DNA of 64,000 bases from Halobacillus sp. A5 (GTDB taxonomy: Bacteria; Bacillota; Bacilli; Bacillales; Halobacillaceae): NCBI RefSeq assembly GCF_024189315.1, contig NZ_JAIZEO010000004.1, positions 124,001 to 188,000 on the forward strand, read 5' to 3'. The notes beneath the pieces are model-generated. The model was not told the DNA's origin and did no database searches. It saw nothing but the letters and a program-made list of their open reading frames with translations. Below are positions 41,651 to 50,922 of the stretch, piece by piece (positions within the stretch are counted from its first letter, which is position 1; each line of letters begins with the position of its first letter). The position numbers and the translations under genes are program-made.

Positions 41651-42943
41651 TTAGTTCCTCCTATCTATGGCTGTCTGCATTTCCTGAGCTTTTTCATCAA
41701 GCAGCTGCTGCAGTTCATCCGTATTTTCGTAGAATGAAAGACCGGTTACTGTTTGCTGAAAAGCACGTGTTACTTGCGGATAGGCAGGGATTACAGGACG
41801 CGGCTGTCCGGATGCAGTATTCTGCTCAATCAACTTATTCATTTGCGGTGTTACTTGATCTTCCAGCTCTTCTGCTGCTGAATATCGTGCAGGAAGTACA
41901 GTGTTTCCTAAACTAATATCTCCGAGTGCCTCGGTAGTTGTAAGAAAATCAATCAGTGCCCCAGCGGCTTCTTCATTTTCCGCACTGGTTGACATCGCAT
42001 ACTGCCAGCTTCCTGTAGGGGAGACAAGTTCGTTGGTATCCGGAGAAACTGGATAAGGCATAATATCGTAATCGATATCTTGATAACTAGTTTCCAGCAT
42101 CTGAATCGACCAGGAGCCACTCATCATCATAGGGTATTTGCCCGTCTCGAACCCATTTTCTGAAGGAGAAATGGTCGTATAATTTTTGTTCTGCATTTCT
42201 TGAATAAAGGACATGGCCTTCAACCCATCTTCATTATTAAAAACTCCTGTGGCTTGCTCGCCGTCTTCAGAAACAACCTGCCCACCTTGAGACCATAAAA
42301 ACGGAGCAAAGGCGTACATTAACCATTCACTCTTATCATCCAGCCCCATGTCTATAGCAGGAGTATCAAAGGCCTCGGTCAGTTTTTTTGATAAATCCAT
42401 AAATTGATCCCAGTCCCAAGGATCTTCAACCGTCGGTAATGAATCTAAATCAATACCTGCTTCTTCAAACATATCTTTGTTGTAAAAAATTCCGACGCCG
42501 GACTCCGAGTATCCAATTGCATAAAGCTCATCTTCATATGTTCCCTGATCAATAATACTTGGTAAAAAATCATCTTTATCAGAAAGATATTCCCCTATCG
42601 GAGCGATGATATCGGCCTCAGCATAAGCAGCCGTATTTGGCCCGTCTAGAGTTAGTACATCAGGCAGCGTGTCTGTTGATACAGCTGCATTTACCTTATC
42701 TTCATAACCTCCCCCGCCTCCGCTTCTTGGAATAAATTCAATATTGGCTTCATAAGTTCCCTCGTATTCCTCATTAAATTGCTGGACAGTGTCAAACATC
42801 ACTTCACCCTCAGGGCTTTCCTTTGACGTCTGCACCCACATGCTGATGGTTTCTTCTCCTTGTGTACTGTTAGTCTCTTGATCACTACATGCAGTTAAAA
42901 ACAATGCCACTGCCAGGGCTGCGGCCATAACAACGTACTTCAT
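41651..42943 (-). CDS. Sugar-binding lipoprotein of the MalE/family-1 type
   Basis: A 430-residue extracellular solute-binding protein. Signal peptide with lipobox LTAC (Cys 19), then an acidic linker SDQETNSTQGEE and the type B solute-binding fold (GYEDKVNAAVSTDTLPDVLTLDG, WSQGGQVVSEDGEQATGVFNN, GKYPMMMSGSWS). Its acid-rich surface fits a salt-adapted host. First gene of the ABC operon, preceded by AAGGAGGAGG, a cre-like element and the LacI-type operator. Sucrose or fructo-oligosaccharides are inferred as ligands. Confidence 0.92.
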   Translation of the reverse strand: MKYVVMAAALAVALFLTACSDQETNSTQGEETISMWVQTSKESPEGEVMFDTVQQFNEEYEGTYEANIEFIPRSGGGGGYEDKVNAAVSTDTLPDVLTLDGPNTAAYAEADIIAPIGEYLSDKDDFLPSIIDQGTYEDELYAIGYSESGVGIFYNKDMFEEAGIDLDSLPTVEDPWDWDQFMDLSKKLTEAFDTPAIDMGLDDKSEWLMYAFAPFLWSQGGQVVSEDGEQATGVFNNEDGLKAMSFIQEMQNKNYTTISPSENGFETGKYPMMMSGSWSIQMLETSYQDIDYDIMPYPVSPDTNELVSPTGSWQYAMSTSAENEEAAGALIDFLTTTEALGDISLGNTVLPARYSAAEELEDQVTPQMNKLIEQNTASGQPRPVIPAYPQVTRAFQQTVTGLSFYENTDELQQLLDEKAQEMQTAIDRRN

Positions 42944-42960
42944 TACTCCTCCTCCTTTTT

Positions 42961-42974
42961 TGAAAGCGATTTCG
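42961..42974. promoter_or_regulatory. cre-like site before the sugar ABC operon
   Basis: TGAAAGCGATTTCG fits TGWAANCGNTNWCA in 13 of 14 positions. It lies 18 bp upstream of the binding-protein ATG. Probable CcpA site for catabolite repression. Confidence 0.6.
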
Positions 42975-43002
42975 TTTTTTAGATTGTACCCCTGTTTTGA
43001 TT

Positions 43003-43040
43003 ATATGTCAACCGGATGACATATTGGTGATTACATTATA
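43003..43040 (-). promoter_or_regulatory. Promoter and LacI-type operator of the sugar ABC operon
   Basis: Operator ATATGTCA-N6-TGACATAT, a perfect 8-bp palindrome at 43003-43024. The minus-strand -10 box TATAAT lies at 43035-43040, so the operator sits at about +4 to +25. The -35 box is weak. Confidence 0.7.
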
Positions 43041-43151
43041 GTATAAGAAGGAATTTTATTTATTCACTGCTTGAAATTCCGACACTATTCATACACAATA
43101 AAATAGATATGAATATTCATTCATTATTAAAGATCTTTTTTTATTTTCTTT

Positions 43152-43165
43152 TGTAAACGGTTACA
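43152..43165. promoter_or_regulatory. Perfect cre-type site before the AtoE-like gene
   Basis: TGTAAACGGTTACA matches TGWAANCGNTNWCA in all positions and lies in a larger near-palindrome TTTTGTAA...TTACAAAA. It ends 19 bp before the ATG, so binding would block transcription of the AtoE-like gene. It could also be bound by another LacI-family protein. Confidence 0.65.
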
Positions 43166-43184
43166 AAAAGGAGGAGGACTTTTT

Positions 43185-44516
43185 ATGCTGCGTGGAGTCA
43201 CTTTATTTTTTGATCGTTTGGTGCAGAGATACCTGCCCGACGCTTTCTTATTTGCGATTCTATTAACGTTAATTGTATTTGGGTTAGGGATTAGTTTTAC
43301 AGGTAGTTCTCCTGTTGAGATGGTAAGTTTTTGGGGAGGAGGGTTCTGGGACCTTCTAGAATTTGCTATGCAAATGGCTTTAATCGTAGTGACCGGCTAC
43401 ATTCTTGCAAACAGCCCTGTCGTTCAGTCCTTCCTGACAAAACTGGGAAGACTAGCCACCACTCCAGGGCAGGCCATTTTATTAGTAACCTTCGTCTCCG
43501 CCATCGCTTGTTTAATAAATTATGGTTTTGGACTTGTCGTAGGAGCTCTCTTAGCTGTACATGCAGCCCGCCAAGTGCCTGCGGTTGATTACAGAATATT
43601 GATGGCTAGTGCTTACAGCGGCTTCCTCCTGTGGCACGGGGGATTATCAGGATCAATCCCTTTAACTATCGCCACGGAGGACCACTTTCTTTCGGATACC
43701 ATCGGCTCCATCCCCATTACCGATACCATCTTTAGCTCAATGAATCTCTTTATCGTTTTTGTCCTGCTTGTGTCACTTCCTTTGATTAATTTATGGATAA
43801 TGAAATCGAGCGGAGATACAAGTAAAAATAATCCACCCTTACTGGAGAAAGAAGACGCCCATGAAGAAGCAGTCAATTCTGCAGCTAGTTCGATGACGCC
43901 CGCTGAGAGACTTGAGAACAGCAGAATTCTATCTTGGCTTACAGGCGGCTTAGGTCTGGCTTTTATTATTTATCACTTTATTCAAAACGGACTCGACTTA
44001 AATATCAATATTGTTAACTTCATCGTACTTTTTCTCGGCATTCTTGCTCACAAAACCCCGCGGAGGTTTTTAAATAATGTTACAGATGCTGTTAAAAACG
44101 CTGGCGGGATTATAATTCAGTTTCCATTTTATGCTGGTATTATGGGGATGATGGTCAGCTCCGGCCTGTCTGAACAGTTATCACTATGGTTTGTGAATAT
44201 ATCAAGCGATTTCACTTTCCCATTATTTACCTTTATCAGTGCAGGAATCCTCAATTTTTTTGTTCCTTCAGGAGGGGGCCAATGGGCAGTACAGGCGCCG
44301 ATAATGATTCCAGCTTCGTTGGACCTGGGAGAAGACACAGCAAAAACGGCTATGGCTGTAGCCTGGGGAGATGCATGGACGAACATGATTCAGCCATTCT
44401 GGGCATTGCCGCTTCTGGCTATTGCTGGATTAAAAGTAAGAGATATTATGGGGTTCTGTGTCATTATCTTAATTTGGAGCTTCTTCCCCATCGCCTTTGG
44501 TTTGTTATTTTTATAA
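43185..44516 (+). CDS. Short-chain fatty acid / carboxylate transporter, AtoE family
   Basis: A 443-residue integral membrane protein of the AtoE family (TIGR00366): RGVTLFFDRLVQRYLPDAFLF, LLWHGGLSGSIPLTIA and VPSGGGQWAVQAPIMIPA motifs are diagnostic. E. coli AtoE takes up short-chain fatty acids. GGAGGAGG before the ATG. It stands alone after a cre site and may be repressed by preferred sugars. Downstream is a YfcC-family carrier. Substrate is not shown by the sequence. Confidence 0.88.
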   Translation: MLRGVTLFFDRLVQRYLPDAFLFAILLTLIVFGLGISFTGSSPVEMVSFWGGGFWDLLEFAMQMALIVVTGYILANSPVVQSFLTKLGRLATTPGQAILLVTFVSAIACLINYGFGLVVGALLAVHAARQVPAVDYRILMASAYSGFLLWHGGLSGSIPLTIATEDHFLSDTIGSIPITDTIFSSMNLFIVFVLLVSLPLINLWIMKSSGDTSKNNPPLLEKEDAHEEAVNSAASSMTPAERLENSRILSWLTGGLGLAFIIYHFIQNGLDLNINIVNFIVLFLGILAHKTPRRFLNNVTDAVKNAGGIIIQFPFYAGIMGMMVSSGLSEQLSLWFVNISSDFTFPLFTFISAGILNFFVPSGGGQWAVQAPIMIPASLDLGEDTAKTAMAVAWGDAWTNMIQPFWALPLLAIAGLKVRDIMGFCVIILIWSFFPIAFGLLFL

Positions 44517-44520
44517 AAAA

Positions 44521-44550
44521 AAGTGCTTCTCTTAGAGAGAGACACTTCTT
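44521..44550 (+). terminator. Weak terminator after the AtoE-like gene
   Basis: AAGTG...CACTT outside and TCTCT/AGAGA inside, with one unpaired base, followed by CTTCTTTC. Weak but right after the stop. Confidence 0.4.
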
Positions 44551-44780
44551 TCATCTGGATAGTTTCTATTATTTTTCTATTCCATCCTCTTCTCATGTCA
44601 TAAAAATTAACACACCCCCCCTCATTTAATTATTTTTCTACTGCTTTTTACTTTAGATTGTCGTATATATCTAAATTTTCTGCAAAATTATAGTCAATTT
44701 GCATAATGACTATGTTCTTCCTTCGTAATAAAATGTCATTAAACATTACATTAGATGTAATGAAAGGGAGGAAGGTAGAA

Positions 44781-46244
44781 ATGAGCATCCAAAAGAACGT
44801 TGCAGAGGAATACATACCTGTTGGCAGAGAAGTGAAGGAACCACCAAATAAAAACGGATTTCAAATGCCTCATATTTATGTAATCCTTTTTATTTTTAGT
44901 GCTATAGCTGCTATCACAACATATTTCGTACCGTCCGGAACTTATGAAAGAATTGATGGTCCTGAAGGTCGGACAACCATAGACCCCGATTCATACCAAA
45001 CAGTAGAGTCCACCCCGACAAGCCTGATGGATTTTATGCTTGCTTTTCCTAAAGGACTAGAAAGTGCCGGGACCATTGTATTCTTTACCTTTATTATTGG
45101 CGGAATGTTTATGGTGCTTCGTAAAACAGGCATTATCGAAAATGCGGTGGATGCGTTAACAAGAACCTTCTCAAATAAAAGTCTTGCCGTTGTTCCTGTA
45201 TTAATGACTGTATTTGCTGTAGTCTGCAGTCTGATCGGTACGCAGGAACTCAGTCTCGTCTATGTCCCCGTGATTCTGCCGCTTATTATCGCCCTTGGAT
45301 ACGACTCGATTACCGCAGTAGCTATTGCGCTTTGTGCTACAACTGCAGGTTTTACTGCAGGCTTCTTAAATCCTATTAACACCGGACTCGGCCAAAAGTT
45401 AGCCGGACTCCCCCTGTACAGTGGATTTGGTCTTCGCTTAGCCGCCTTCTTCGTTATTATTGCGATCGGCTCCTGGTATGTCATCCGCTATGCCAAAAAA
45501 ATTAAAAATGATCCAACTCTCAGTCTTGTGTACGACGACGATCAAGAAAAAAGAGACCTTTATAGAGACATCCATCACACCAAACGATTCAAGGCTTCAA
45601 AACGCCAAAAAGCCGCTTCCATAGCAGCTCTCGGGTTCTTCGGTATTCTCGTTTACGGCGTACTGCAGCATGGCTGGTTCATGCTGGAGATGGCCGGCCT
45701 GTTTATTATGATGGGCATCGTTGTCGGCTTAATTGCCGGGTTGTCGGCCAGTGAAATTTGCGAAGGATTTAATGAAGGTTTCAAAAGTGTTTTACTTGGT
45801 GCTTTTATTGTCGGGGTAGCCCGGACGGTTTCGGTAATTTTAGAGGATGCCCAAATTATGGACACGATCGTATACGGATTAGGGAATGTAGTTGGCGATT
45901 TCCCCTCTATGTTCAGTGCCATAGGTATGTTTGGCATCCAGCTCGCTTTTAACTTCCTTGTTCCATCCGGAAGCGGACAGGCCCTTGTAACGATTCCAAT
46001 TATGGCTCCTTTAGCTGAAATTATCGGAGTAACCAAGCAAACCGCTATTCTTGCCTTTCAGTTCGGTGACGGTCTTGGAAATATTTTATTCCCCACTTCC
46101 GGATATTTTATGGCGACACTTGCTCTGGCAGGTGTCAAATGGCAGACGTGGGTCAAGTTCTATCTTCCCTTGTTCGGCATCTGGGTGGGGGTGGCGATCT
46201 TATTTCTCATCCTTGCACAGGCTATCCAATGGACAGGAATATAA
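44781..46244 (+). CDS. YfcC-family carboxylate/amino acid transporter
   Basis: A 487-residue transporter of the YfcC/arginine-ornithine antiporter-like family. Eleven to twelve TM segments; QMPHIYVILFIFSAIAAITTYFVPSG, GTQELSLVYVPVILPLIIALGYD and LVPSGSGQALVTIPIMAPLAE are the conserved loops that fit this family. The ATG at 44781 follows GGGAGGAAGGTAG; a longer frame exists without a site. The gene lies 27 bp before the NCS1 permease gene and may be in one operon with it. Substrate unknown. Confidence 0.83.
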   Translation: MSIQKNVAEEYIPVGREVKEPPNKNGFQMPHIYVILFIFSAIAAITTYFVPSGTYERIDGPEGRTTIDPDSYQTVESTPTSLMDFMLAFPKGLESAGTIVFFTFIIGGMFMVLRKTGIIENAVDALTRTFSNKSLAVVPVLMTVFAVVCSLIGTQELSLVYVPVILPLIIALGYDSITAVAIALCATTAGFTAGFLNPINTGLGQKLAGLPLYSGFGLRLAAFFVIIAIGSWYVIRYAKKIKNDPTLSLVYDDDQEKRDLYRDIHHTKRFKASKRQKAASIAALGFFGILVYGVLQHGWFMLEMAGLFIMMGIVVGLIAGLSASEICEGFNEGFKSVLLGAFIVGVARTVSVILEDAQIMDTIVYGLGNVVGDFPSMFSAIGMFGIQLAFNFLVPSGSGQALVTIPIMAPLAEIIGVTKQTAILAFQFGDGLGNILFPTSGYFMATLALAGVKWQTWVKFYLPLFGIWVGVAILFLILAQAIQWTGI

Positions 46245-46271
46245 TAAATAACCAATAAGGAGGAAAAAACA

Positions 46272-47633
46272 ATGGCTGACGTTAACCTATTACCTATTAC
46301 AAAAGAAAAACACCGTATCCTTGGACCAAAAGCTTACATAGCTATGTGGTGGGGTGACGCTATAATGGTGGGATCCTTCATGCTGGGTTCCAGCATGATT
46401 CCTCCTTATGGTGATTTAAATTTGTACCAAGCTTTCGCTGCTTTAATTATAGCTAATATTCTAGCAGCTCTGCTCTTCGCTTTAAATGGAAGAGTCGGAT
46501 GGAAACACGGCATTCCCATGGTCATTCAGCTTCGTTCTTCTTTCGGTCCAATCGGTGCAAAGATCCCCTCGCTCTTACGTGCGGTCCCTGCTTTATTTTG
46601 GTATGGAGTGCAGACATGGCTTGGAGCTCAGGCATTAAATCAAATCTTTCTTGATCTTGCAGGTTTCAGTAACATTTGGGTTTGGTTCTTCACATTCCAG
46701 GCATTGCAAATCTATCTATCAGCTAAAGGGATTAAGTCAATTAAATGGATTGAAATATTCGGTGCTATCATCATCATGCTTGGTGTCATATATATGATCT
46801 TCCTCTTCCTGACAACATTTGGTTTACAAGTCGAACAATCAGCTTCTGTTCAAGGGACATGGGGTATTCCGTTCTGGCTTGCTATGACCGTTCTGTTAGG
46901 TCAATTCGCTGCTTTATTCTTAAACGTGTCCGATTACACGAGGTATGTTCCTAAACGAGTGTCTAATAAAACTTTTGTCGGGGCTCATCTCATCGGGATT
47001 GTGCCGCCAATGATCCTGCTTCCTTTAGTAGGAATATTAGGAGCAGCTGCTGTAGGAATTTGGAATCCAGTCGATGTGATGTCAGAGTATATTTCTAATG
47101 TTTTTGCCAATATTATTGTGTTATTTGTCATTGCATTGGCTCAGATCACAACAAACCTGGTAGCAAATATCACCCCTACCGTATTTGTAGCTATGGATAT
47201 CTTTAAAATATCGTGGAAAAAAGCATGTGTTATTATCGGTATTTTAGCTGTCTTTACGTGTCCATGGTGGATTATGAACGCTGCTTATTTCACTTCTTTT
47301 ATTACAATCGTATCAGCTTTCTTAGGACCTGTGTTTGCTGTCATGGTTGTTGATTATTACATCATTCACAGAGGGAACTATAATGTTTCCAAGTTATACG
47401 ATTCAGATAACTTATTCTCTGCTTTTAAAGGCTGGAATCCTGCAGCAATTATTGCCATCACAACCGGAACATGCGTCTCTTTTATAAATGTTGACTTAGC
47501 CTGGTTTATTGGAATTATACCTTCAGGAATCATTTATGGTGTGTTAATGAAATATTGGATTATTAAACATGAAGGTTATGTCTCAGAGGGTATGGATCAG
47601 GGGGCTGCTGTCTATGAACGAAAAGCTCAGTAA
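46272..47633 (+). CDS. NCS1-family nucleobase/hydantoin permease
   Basis: A 453-residue, twelve-TM Na-coupled transporter of the NCS1 family (cytosine, purines, allantoin, hydantoins). Marks: ILGPKAYIAMWWGDAIMVGSFMLGSSM at TM1, GWKHGIPMVIQLRSSFGPIGAKIPSLLRAVPALFWYGVQTWLGAQAL and NVSDYTRYV. Ligand class cannot be set from sequence alone. AGGAGG precedes the ATG at 46272. The following operon (a carbamoyl hydrolase and an amidohydrolase) suggests a ureide or hydantoin-like substrate (inference). Confidence 0.88.
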   Translation: MADVNLLPITKEKHRILGPKAYIAMWWGDAIMVGSFMLGSSMIPPYGDLNLYQAFAALIIANILAALLFALNGRVGWKHGIPMVIQLRSSFGPIGAKIPSLLRAVPALFWYGVQTWLGAQALNQIFLDLAGFSNIWVWFFTFQALQIYLSAKGIKSIKWIEIFGAIIIMLGVIYMIFLFLTTFGLQVEQSASVQGTWGIPFWLAMTVLLGQFAALFLNVSDYTRYVPKRVSNKTFVGAHLIGIVPPMILLPLVGILGAAAVGIWNPVDVMSEYISNVFANIIVLFVIALAQITTNLVANITPTVFVAMDIFKISWKKACVIIGILAVFTCPWWIMNAAYFTSFITIVSAFLGPVFAVMVVDYYIIHRGNYNVSKLYDSDNLFSAFKGWNPAAIIAITTGTCVSFINVDLAWFIGIIPSGIIYGVLMKYWIIKHEGYVSEGMDQGAAVYERKAQ

Positions 47634-47768
47634 GTATTTGCAGTTGGTTCCTTGCAAGGGATATGCCCCCTGAAAGTTAAAAGCCGCCCAGTATTCGCTT
47701 ACCCTAAGAACAAAGTCCCAATCTTCCGATATCAATAGACTAAATATACAGAATAATCAATTATATTG

Positions 47769-47811
47769 TGACAATGTGTCAATTGTAAGCCATCCAAGGA
47801 CTTGATATAGT
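47769..47811 (+). promoter_or_regulatory. Promoter with inverted repeat before the hydrolase operon
   Basis: TTGTAA at 47783-47788, 17 bases, TATAGT at 47806-47811, fitting sigma-A. The repeat TGACA-ATG-TGTCA at 47769-47781 ends 1 bp before the -35 box and could bind an activator or repressor. This is the only clear element in the 206 bp between the NCS1 gene and the hydrolase. Confidence 0.6.
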
Positions 47812-47839
47812 AATTAAAAAAGCGGCGGGGTGATCAGAT

Positions 47840-49075
47840 TTGAAAATTAACAGTGCGCGGTTGAAGGACCGTATCTACTCATTAGCAGAAATCGGAAAAA
47901 TCGGTGAAACCGGAGTGAGGAGGTTAGCACATTCGCAGGAAGACCGTAAAGCTGTAGACCTTGTAAAAGAGTGGATGGAAGACGCAGGATTAGACGCCCA
48001 CATCGACTGTTTCGGAAACTTAAGAGGCCGGATTGAAGGAACAGAGAAGGAGAAACCAATACTTATGCTGGGTTCACATATTGATTCCCAGCCTTATGGA
48101 GGACGATTCGACGGAACAGCCGGGGCTCTTGGCGCAATTGAAGTTATCCATAGTTTTCAGGATCACGGGTTCACTCCTGTCCGTACAATCGAAGTTGTTT
48201 GTTTCTCTGATGAGGAAGGAGCGCGCTTTAATAAAGGGGTGTTTGGCGTCCGAGCACTGATCGGACAGTTAGAAGAAGGAGAACTGGAACGAAAAGACAA
48301 GGAAGGAATGACCCGCTTAGAAGCATTGAAAGAATTCGGTGTTACGCCGGAGATCACTCAAAGTCCTGTTTATCAGCCTGGAGACATTGAAGCCTTCCTT
48401 GAACTGCACATTGAACAAGGTCCTGTTCTTGAAGATCTCAAGAAGCCAATCGGCATCGTCTCAGCGATTTCCGGACCTCTGTGGCTTACAGTTTCAATTG
48501 AAGGGTTTGCCGGGCATGCGGGATCGGTACCGATGAACCTCCGCCAGGATGCTCTTGTTGGTGCTTCAACGATCATTCGCGAGTTTAATGATTTAGTGAA
48601 TAATGAAGGCACTTCTAATACAGTAGGTACAGTCGGCAGTCTGCAGACCTTTCCGAACTCACGAAACATTATCCCTGAAAAAGTAGAGTTTACGATTGAC
48701 CTGAGAGATATAGACATGGAGGTAAGAGATCGGTTAGAAACTAGACTCTATGAAATTATTAAAAAGACATGTTCCGCTTTAAACCTCAAGTACTCATTAA
48801 GCGAAGACACGCGCAGTGACCCTCGTTACTGCGCCGATTGGATTAAAACCATTATGAAGGAGGAAGACGAAAAGCTGGGTTACAGCTCTCCTACTTTAAT
48901 GAGCGGACCTTTCCACGATGCTCTGTTTATGTCTTATATAAGTGACTACGGGATGATTTTTGTCCGCTGCGAGAAGGGAATCAGTCATAACCCACTGGAG
49001 TTTGCTGAGATGAAGGACATTGAGAAAGGGGTAGAACTACTTTACCAGACCGCAGCCCGGCTTTCAGAGTCTTAA
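47840..49075 (+). CDS. N-carbamoyl-L-amino-acid hydrolase / ureide amidohydrolase (M20)
   Basis: A 411-residue M20 peptidase-like hydrolase. Metal motifs: LGSHIDSQPYGGRFDG, CFSDEEGARF, ELHIEQGP and SGPFHDALF. It is a paralogue of PucF in the window, but IGIVSAISGPLWLTVSIEGFAGHAG is typical of N-carbamoyl-L-amino acid hydrolases or beta-ureidopropionases. The reaction would release ammonia and CO2 from a carbamoyl compound. TTG start at 47840 after GCGGGGTGATC. First gene of an operon with an amidohydrolase and a symporter. Confidence 0.88.
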   Translation: MKINSARLKDRIYSLAEIGKIGETGVRRLAHSQEDRKAVDLVKEWMEDAGLDAHIDCFGNLRGRIEGTEKEKPILMLGSHIDSQPYGGRFDGTAGALGAIEVIHSFQDHGFTPVRTIEVVCFSDEEGARFNKGVFGVRALIGQLEEGELERKDKEGMTRLEALKEFGVTPEITQSPVYQPGDIEAFLELHIEQGPVLEDLKKPIGIVSAISGPLWLTVSIEGFAGHAGSVPMNLRQDALVGASTIIREFNDLVNNEGTSNTVGTVGSLQTFPNSRNIIPEKVEFTIDLRDIDMEVRDRLETRLYEIIKKTCSALNLKYSLSEDTRSDPRYCADWIKTIMKEEDEKLGYSSPTLMSGPFHDALFMSYISDYGMIFVRCEKGISHNPLEFAEMKDIEKGVELLYQTAARLSES

Positions 49076-49087
49076 TTGGAGGGAGTG

Positions 49088-50704
49088 ATGGAATTGACAG
49101 CAACTAAAGTTTTTATTAACGGTCAAGTTTTTATCGCAGATTCGAATTACTCCGTATGTGAAGCCGCAGCGATTCATGGTAACACTATTCTACAAACTGG
49201 CACTAACGAAGAAGTATCGGAGACAGTCAGCGAGCAGACAGAGATCATCGATTTACAAGGCCGCAGTTTATTACCAGGCTTTATTGATGCCCATGCTCAC
49301 CTTGAATTGTACGGAACCAACCAGCTTGGGGTGAACTGTAAAACGGTGAACAGCATAGAAGAACTTCAGCAGAAATTAATGATAACTGCCAATGCTGTGC
49401 CTGATGGGGAATGGATTAGAGGCTGGGGATACAATCAAAATTATTTAAAAGAAGGAAGGCACTTGACCAAATGGGATTTAGACAGGGTTTCTTTAACTCA
49501 CCCTATCATAGTAGTGCGAACGTGTGGACATATTTCCTGCGCCAATAGTAAAGCGCTCGAACTAGCCGGACTTTCCTTCACTTCACCTGACCCTCCCGGA
49601 GGGTCATATCACAAACAAAACGGCGAGTTGACAGGACTACTCTTTGAGGCCGCCCACATGAATATGTTTCAGCTCGCTGACTATTCGGCGGAGGAAGTGA
49701 TGAAAGGGCTTCAAATAGCTTCTGACGATTATCTTAAGCTGGGCATAACGAGCGTGCATGATGCCGGTGGATACGGAACGAAACACATCCGTTACCTTCA
49801 ACAAGCAGTTAACGAGAAGAAAATTAAACAGCGTGTATATGCGTTATATGGTTCCCTGCACGAATCTCCAGAGATGGTTAAGACCGGGATAGATAGCGGC
49901 ATCATTACCGGACTTGGAGATCAGAACTTTAAAATTTGCCCAGCTAAAGTATTCATCGATGGAAGCAGCAGCGGACCTACTTGCAAAACAAGAGAGCCTT
50001 ATACGAGCGACCCGGATGATTCTGGCATTTTATATCTGAATCAGGAAGCATTAGATAAGAGTTTAGGTGAGGCTCACGAAAATGGCTGGCAAATCACCGC
50101 TCACGCAATGGGTGATCAAGCTATTGAAATGCTGCTTCATACATTCGAAAGCACTCTGCACTTCAATTATAGAATGAATCATAGACATCGAATTGAACAT
50201 TCAGGAATTACACCAGAAGACCTTTTAGACAAATTGAAATCCTTAAGAGCTATACCTATTCCTAACCCGGCTTTTCTGTATGAATTTGGTGTTGGATACC
50301 TTAGAGACTACGGAAGCAGAGTAAATGACATGTTTCCTTTAAAAAGCTTTATTGAGCAGCAAATCCCTTTTGCGCTCGGTTCAGATAGTCCGATCACAAG
50401 CGCTGACCCCTTGCAGGGAATTTACTCAGCTGTTACACGTAAAAGTAAATCAGGAAAACTTATCGGACAAGCCCAGGCCATATCTATCGAAGAAGCGATT
50501 CGAGCTTATACTTGGGCGGGGGCCTACGCGAGTTTTGAAGAAGATATAAAAGGCACAATTGAATCTGGAAAACTGGCAGATCTCGTAGTACTGGACCGCT
50601 CCATCCTAGATTGTCCCTCCGACAGACTCACGAACATAACAGTCGACATGACAGTACTAAATGGAGAAATTGTTTATCAGAAACAAAAGGAGGGTGTTCA
50701 TTGA
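49088..50704 (+). CDS. YtcJ-like metal-dependent amidohydrolase
   Basis: A 538-residue amidohydrolase superfamily enzyme of YtcJ type. Motifs: LLPGFIDAHAHLELYG (HxH), TCGHISCANS, ITAHAMGDQAIEML, RIEHSG and FALGSDSPITSADPLQG (Asp). This family has a signature insertion and a small beta-sandwich domain but its physiological substrates are generally unknown. The ATG at 49088 with GGAGGG five bases upstream was preferred; a TTG at 49094 is an alternative. Next to the carbamoyl hydrolase gene, so it may open a cyclic ureide or hydantoin before the next step (inference). Confidence 0.82.
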   Translation: MELTATKVFINGQVFIADSNYSVCEAAAIHGNTILQTGTNEEVSETVSEQTEIIDLQGRSLLPGFIDAHAHLELYGTNQLGVNCKTVNSIEELQQKLMITANAVPDGEWIRGWGYNQNYLKEGRHLTKWDLDRVSLTHPIIVVRTCGHISCANSKALELAGLSFTSPDPPGGSYHKQNGELTGLLFEAAHMNMFQLADYSAEEVMKGLQIASDDYLKLGITSVHDAGGYGTKHIRYLQQAVNEKKIKQRVYALYGSLHESPEMVKTGIDSGIITGLGDQNFKICPAKVFIDGSSSGPTCKTREPYTSDPDDSGILYLNQEALDKSLGEAHENGWQITAHAMGDQAIEMLLHTFESTLHFNYRMNHRHRIEHSGITPEDLLDKLKSLRAIPIPNPAFLYEFGVGYLRDYGSRVNDMFPLKSFIEQQIPFALGSDSPITSADPLQGIYSAVTRKSKSGKLIGQAQAISIEEAIRAYTWAGAYASFEEDIKGTIESGKLADLVVLDRSILDCPSDRLTNITVDMTVLNGEIVYQKQKEGVH

Positions 50705-50922
50705 GTAAGCAGAAGTTCGCAAAGATTTACAGTCTATCCTTACTAGTTCCGTTTCTACTCATGATTTACCCCTTATTTTCTTTTGGAAATCGAGAAACCC
50801 CCTTCATTTTAGGACTGCCTTTCTCTGTATTCTGGGTCATTTTCTGGATTATCATCACCTTTATTATCGTTTTATTACTCTACCGAATTGATCCAGACAA
50901 AGACGAAAAGGAGGTCAACTAA
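50701..50922 (+). CDS. DUF3311 small membrane protein
   Basis: A 73-residue two-TM protein of DUF3311. Motifs: SLSLLVPFLLMIYPLFSFGNRETP and FILGLPFSVFWVIFWIIITFIIVLLLYRID. It starts at TTG 50701 with AAGGAGGG 8 bases upstream, overlapping the stop of the amidohydrolase by 3 bp. DUF3311 proteins almost always sit directly before SSS symporter genes and are thought to be small partners of the transporter. That is exactly the arrangement here. Confidence 0.85.
   Translation: MSKQKFAKIYSLSLLVPFLLMIYPLFSFGNRETPFILGLPFSVFWVIFWIIITFIIVLLLYRIDPDKDEKEVN

Noticed and set aside
44704-44711. TAATGACT upstream of the YfcC gene as a sixth DeoR operator
   Set aside because: A single 8-bp match is expected several times in a window of this size; no second copy lies near.
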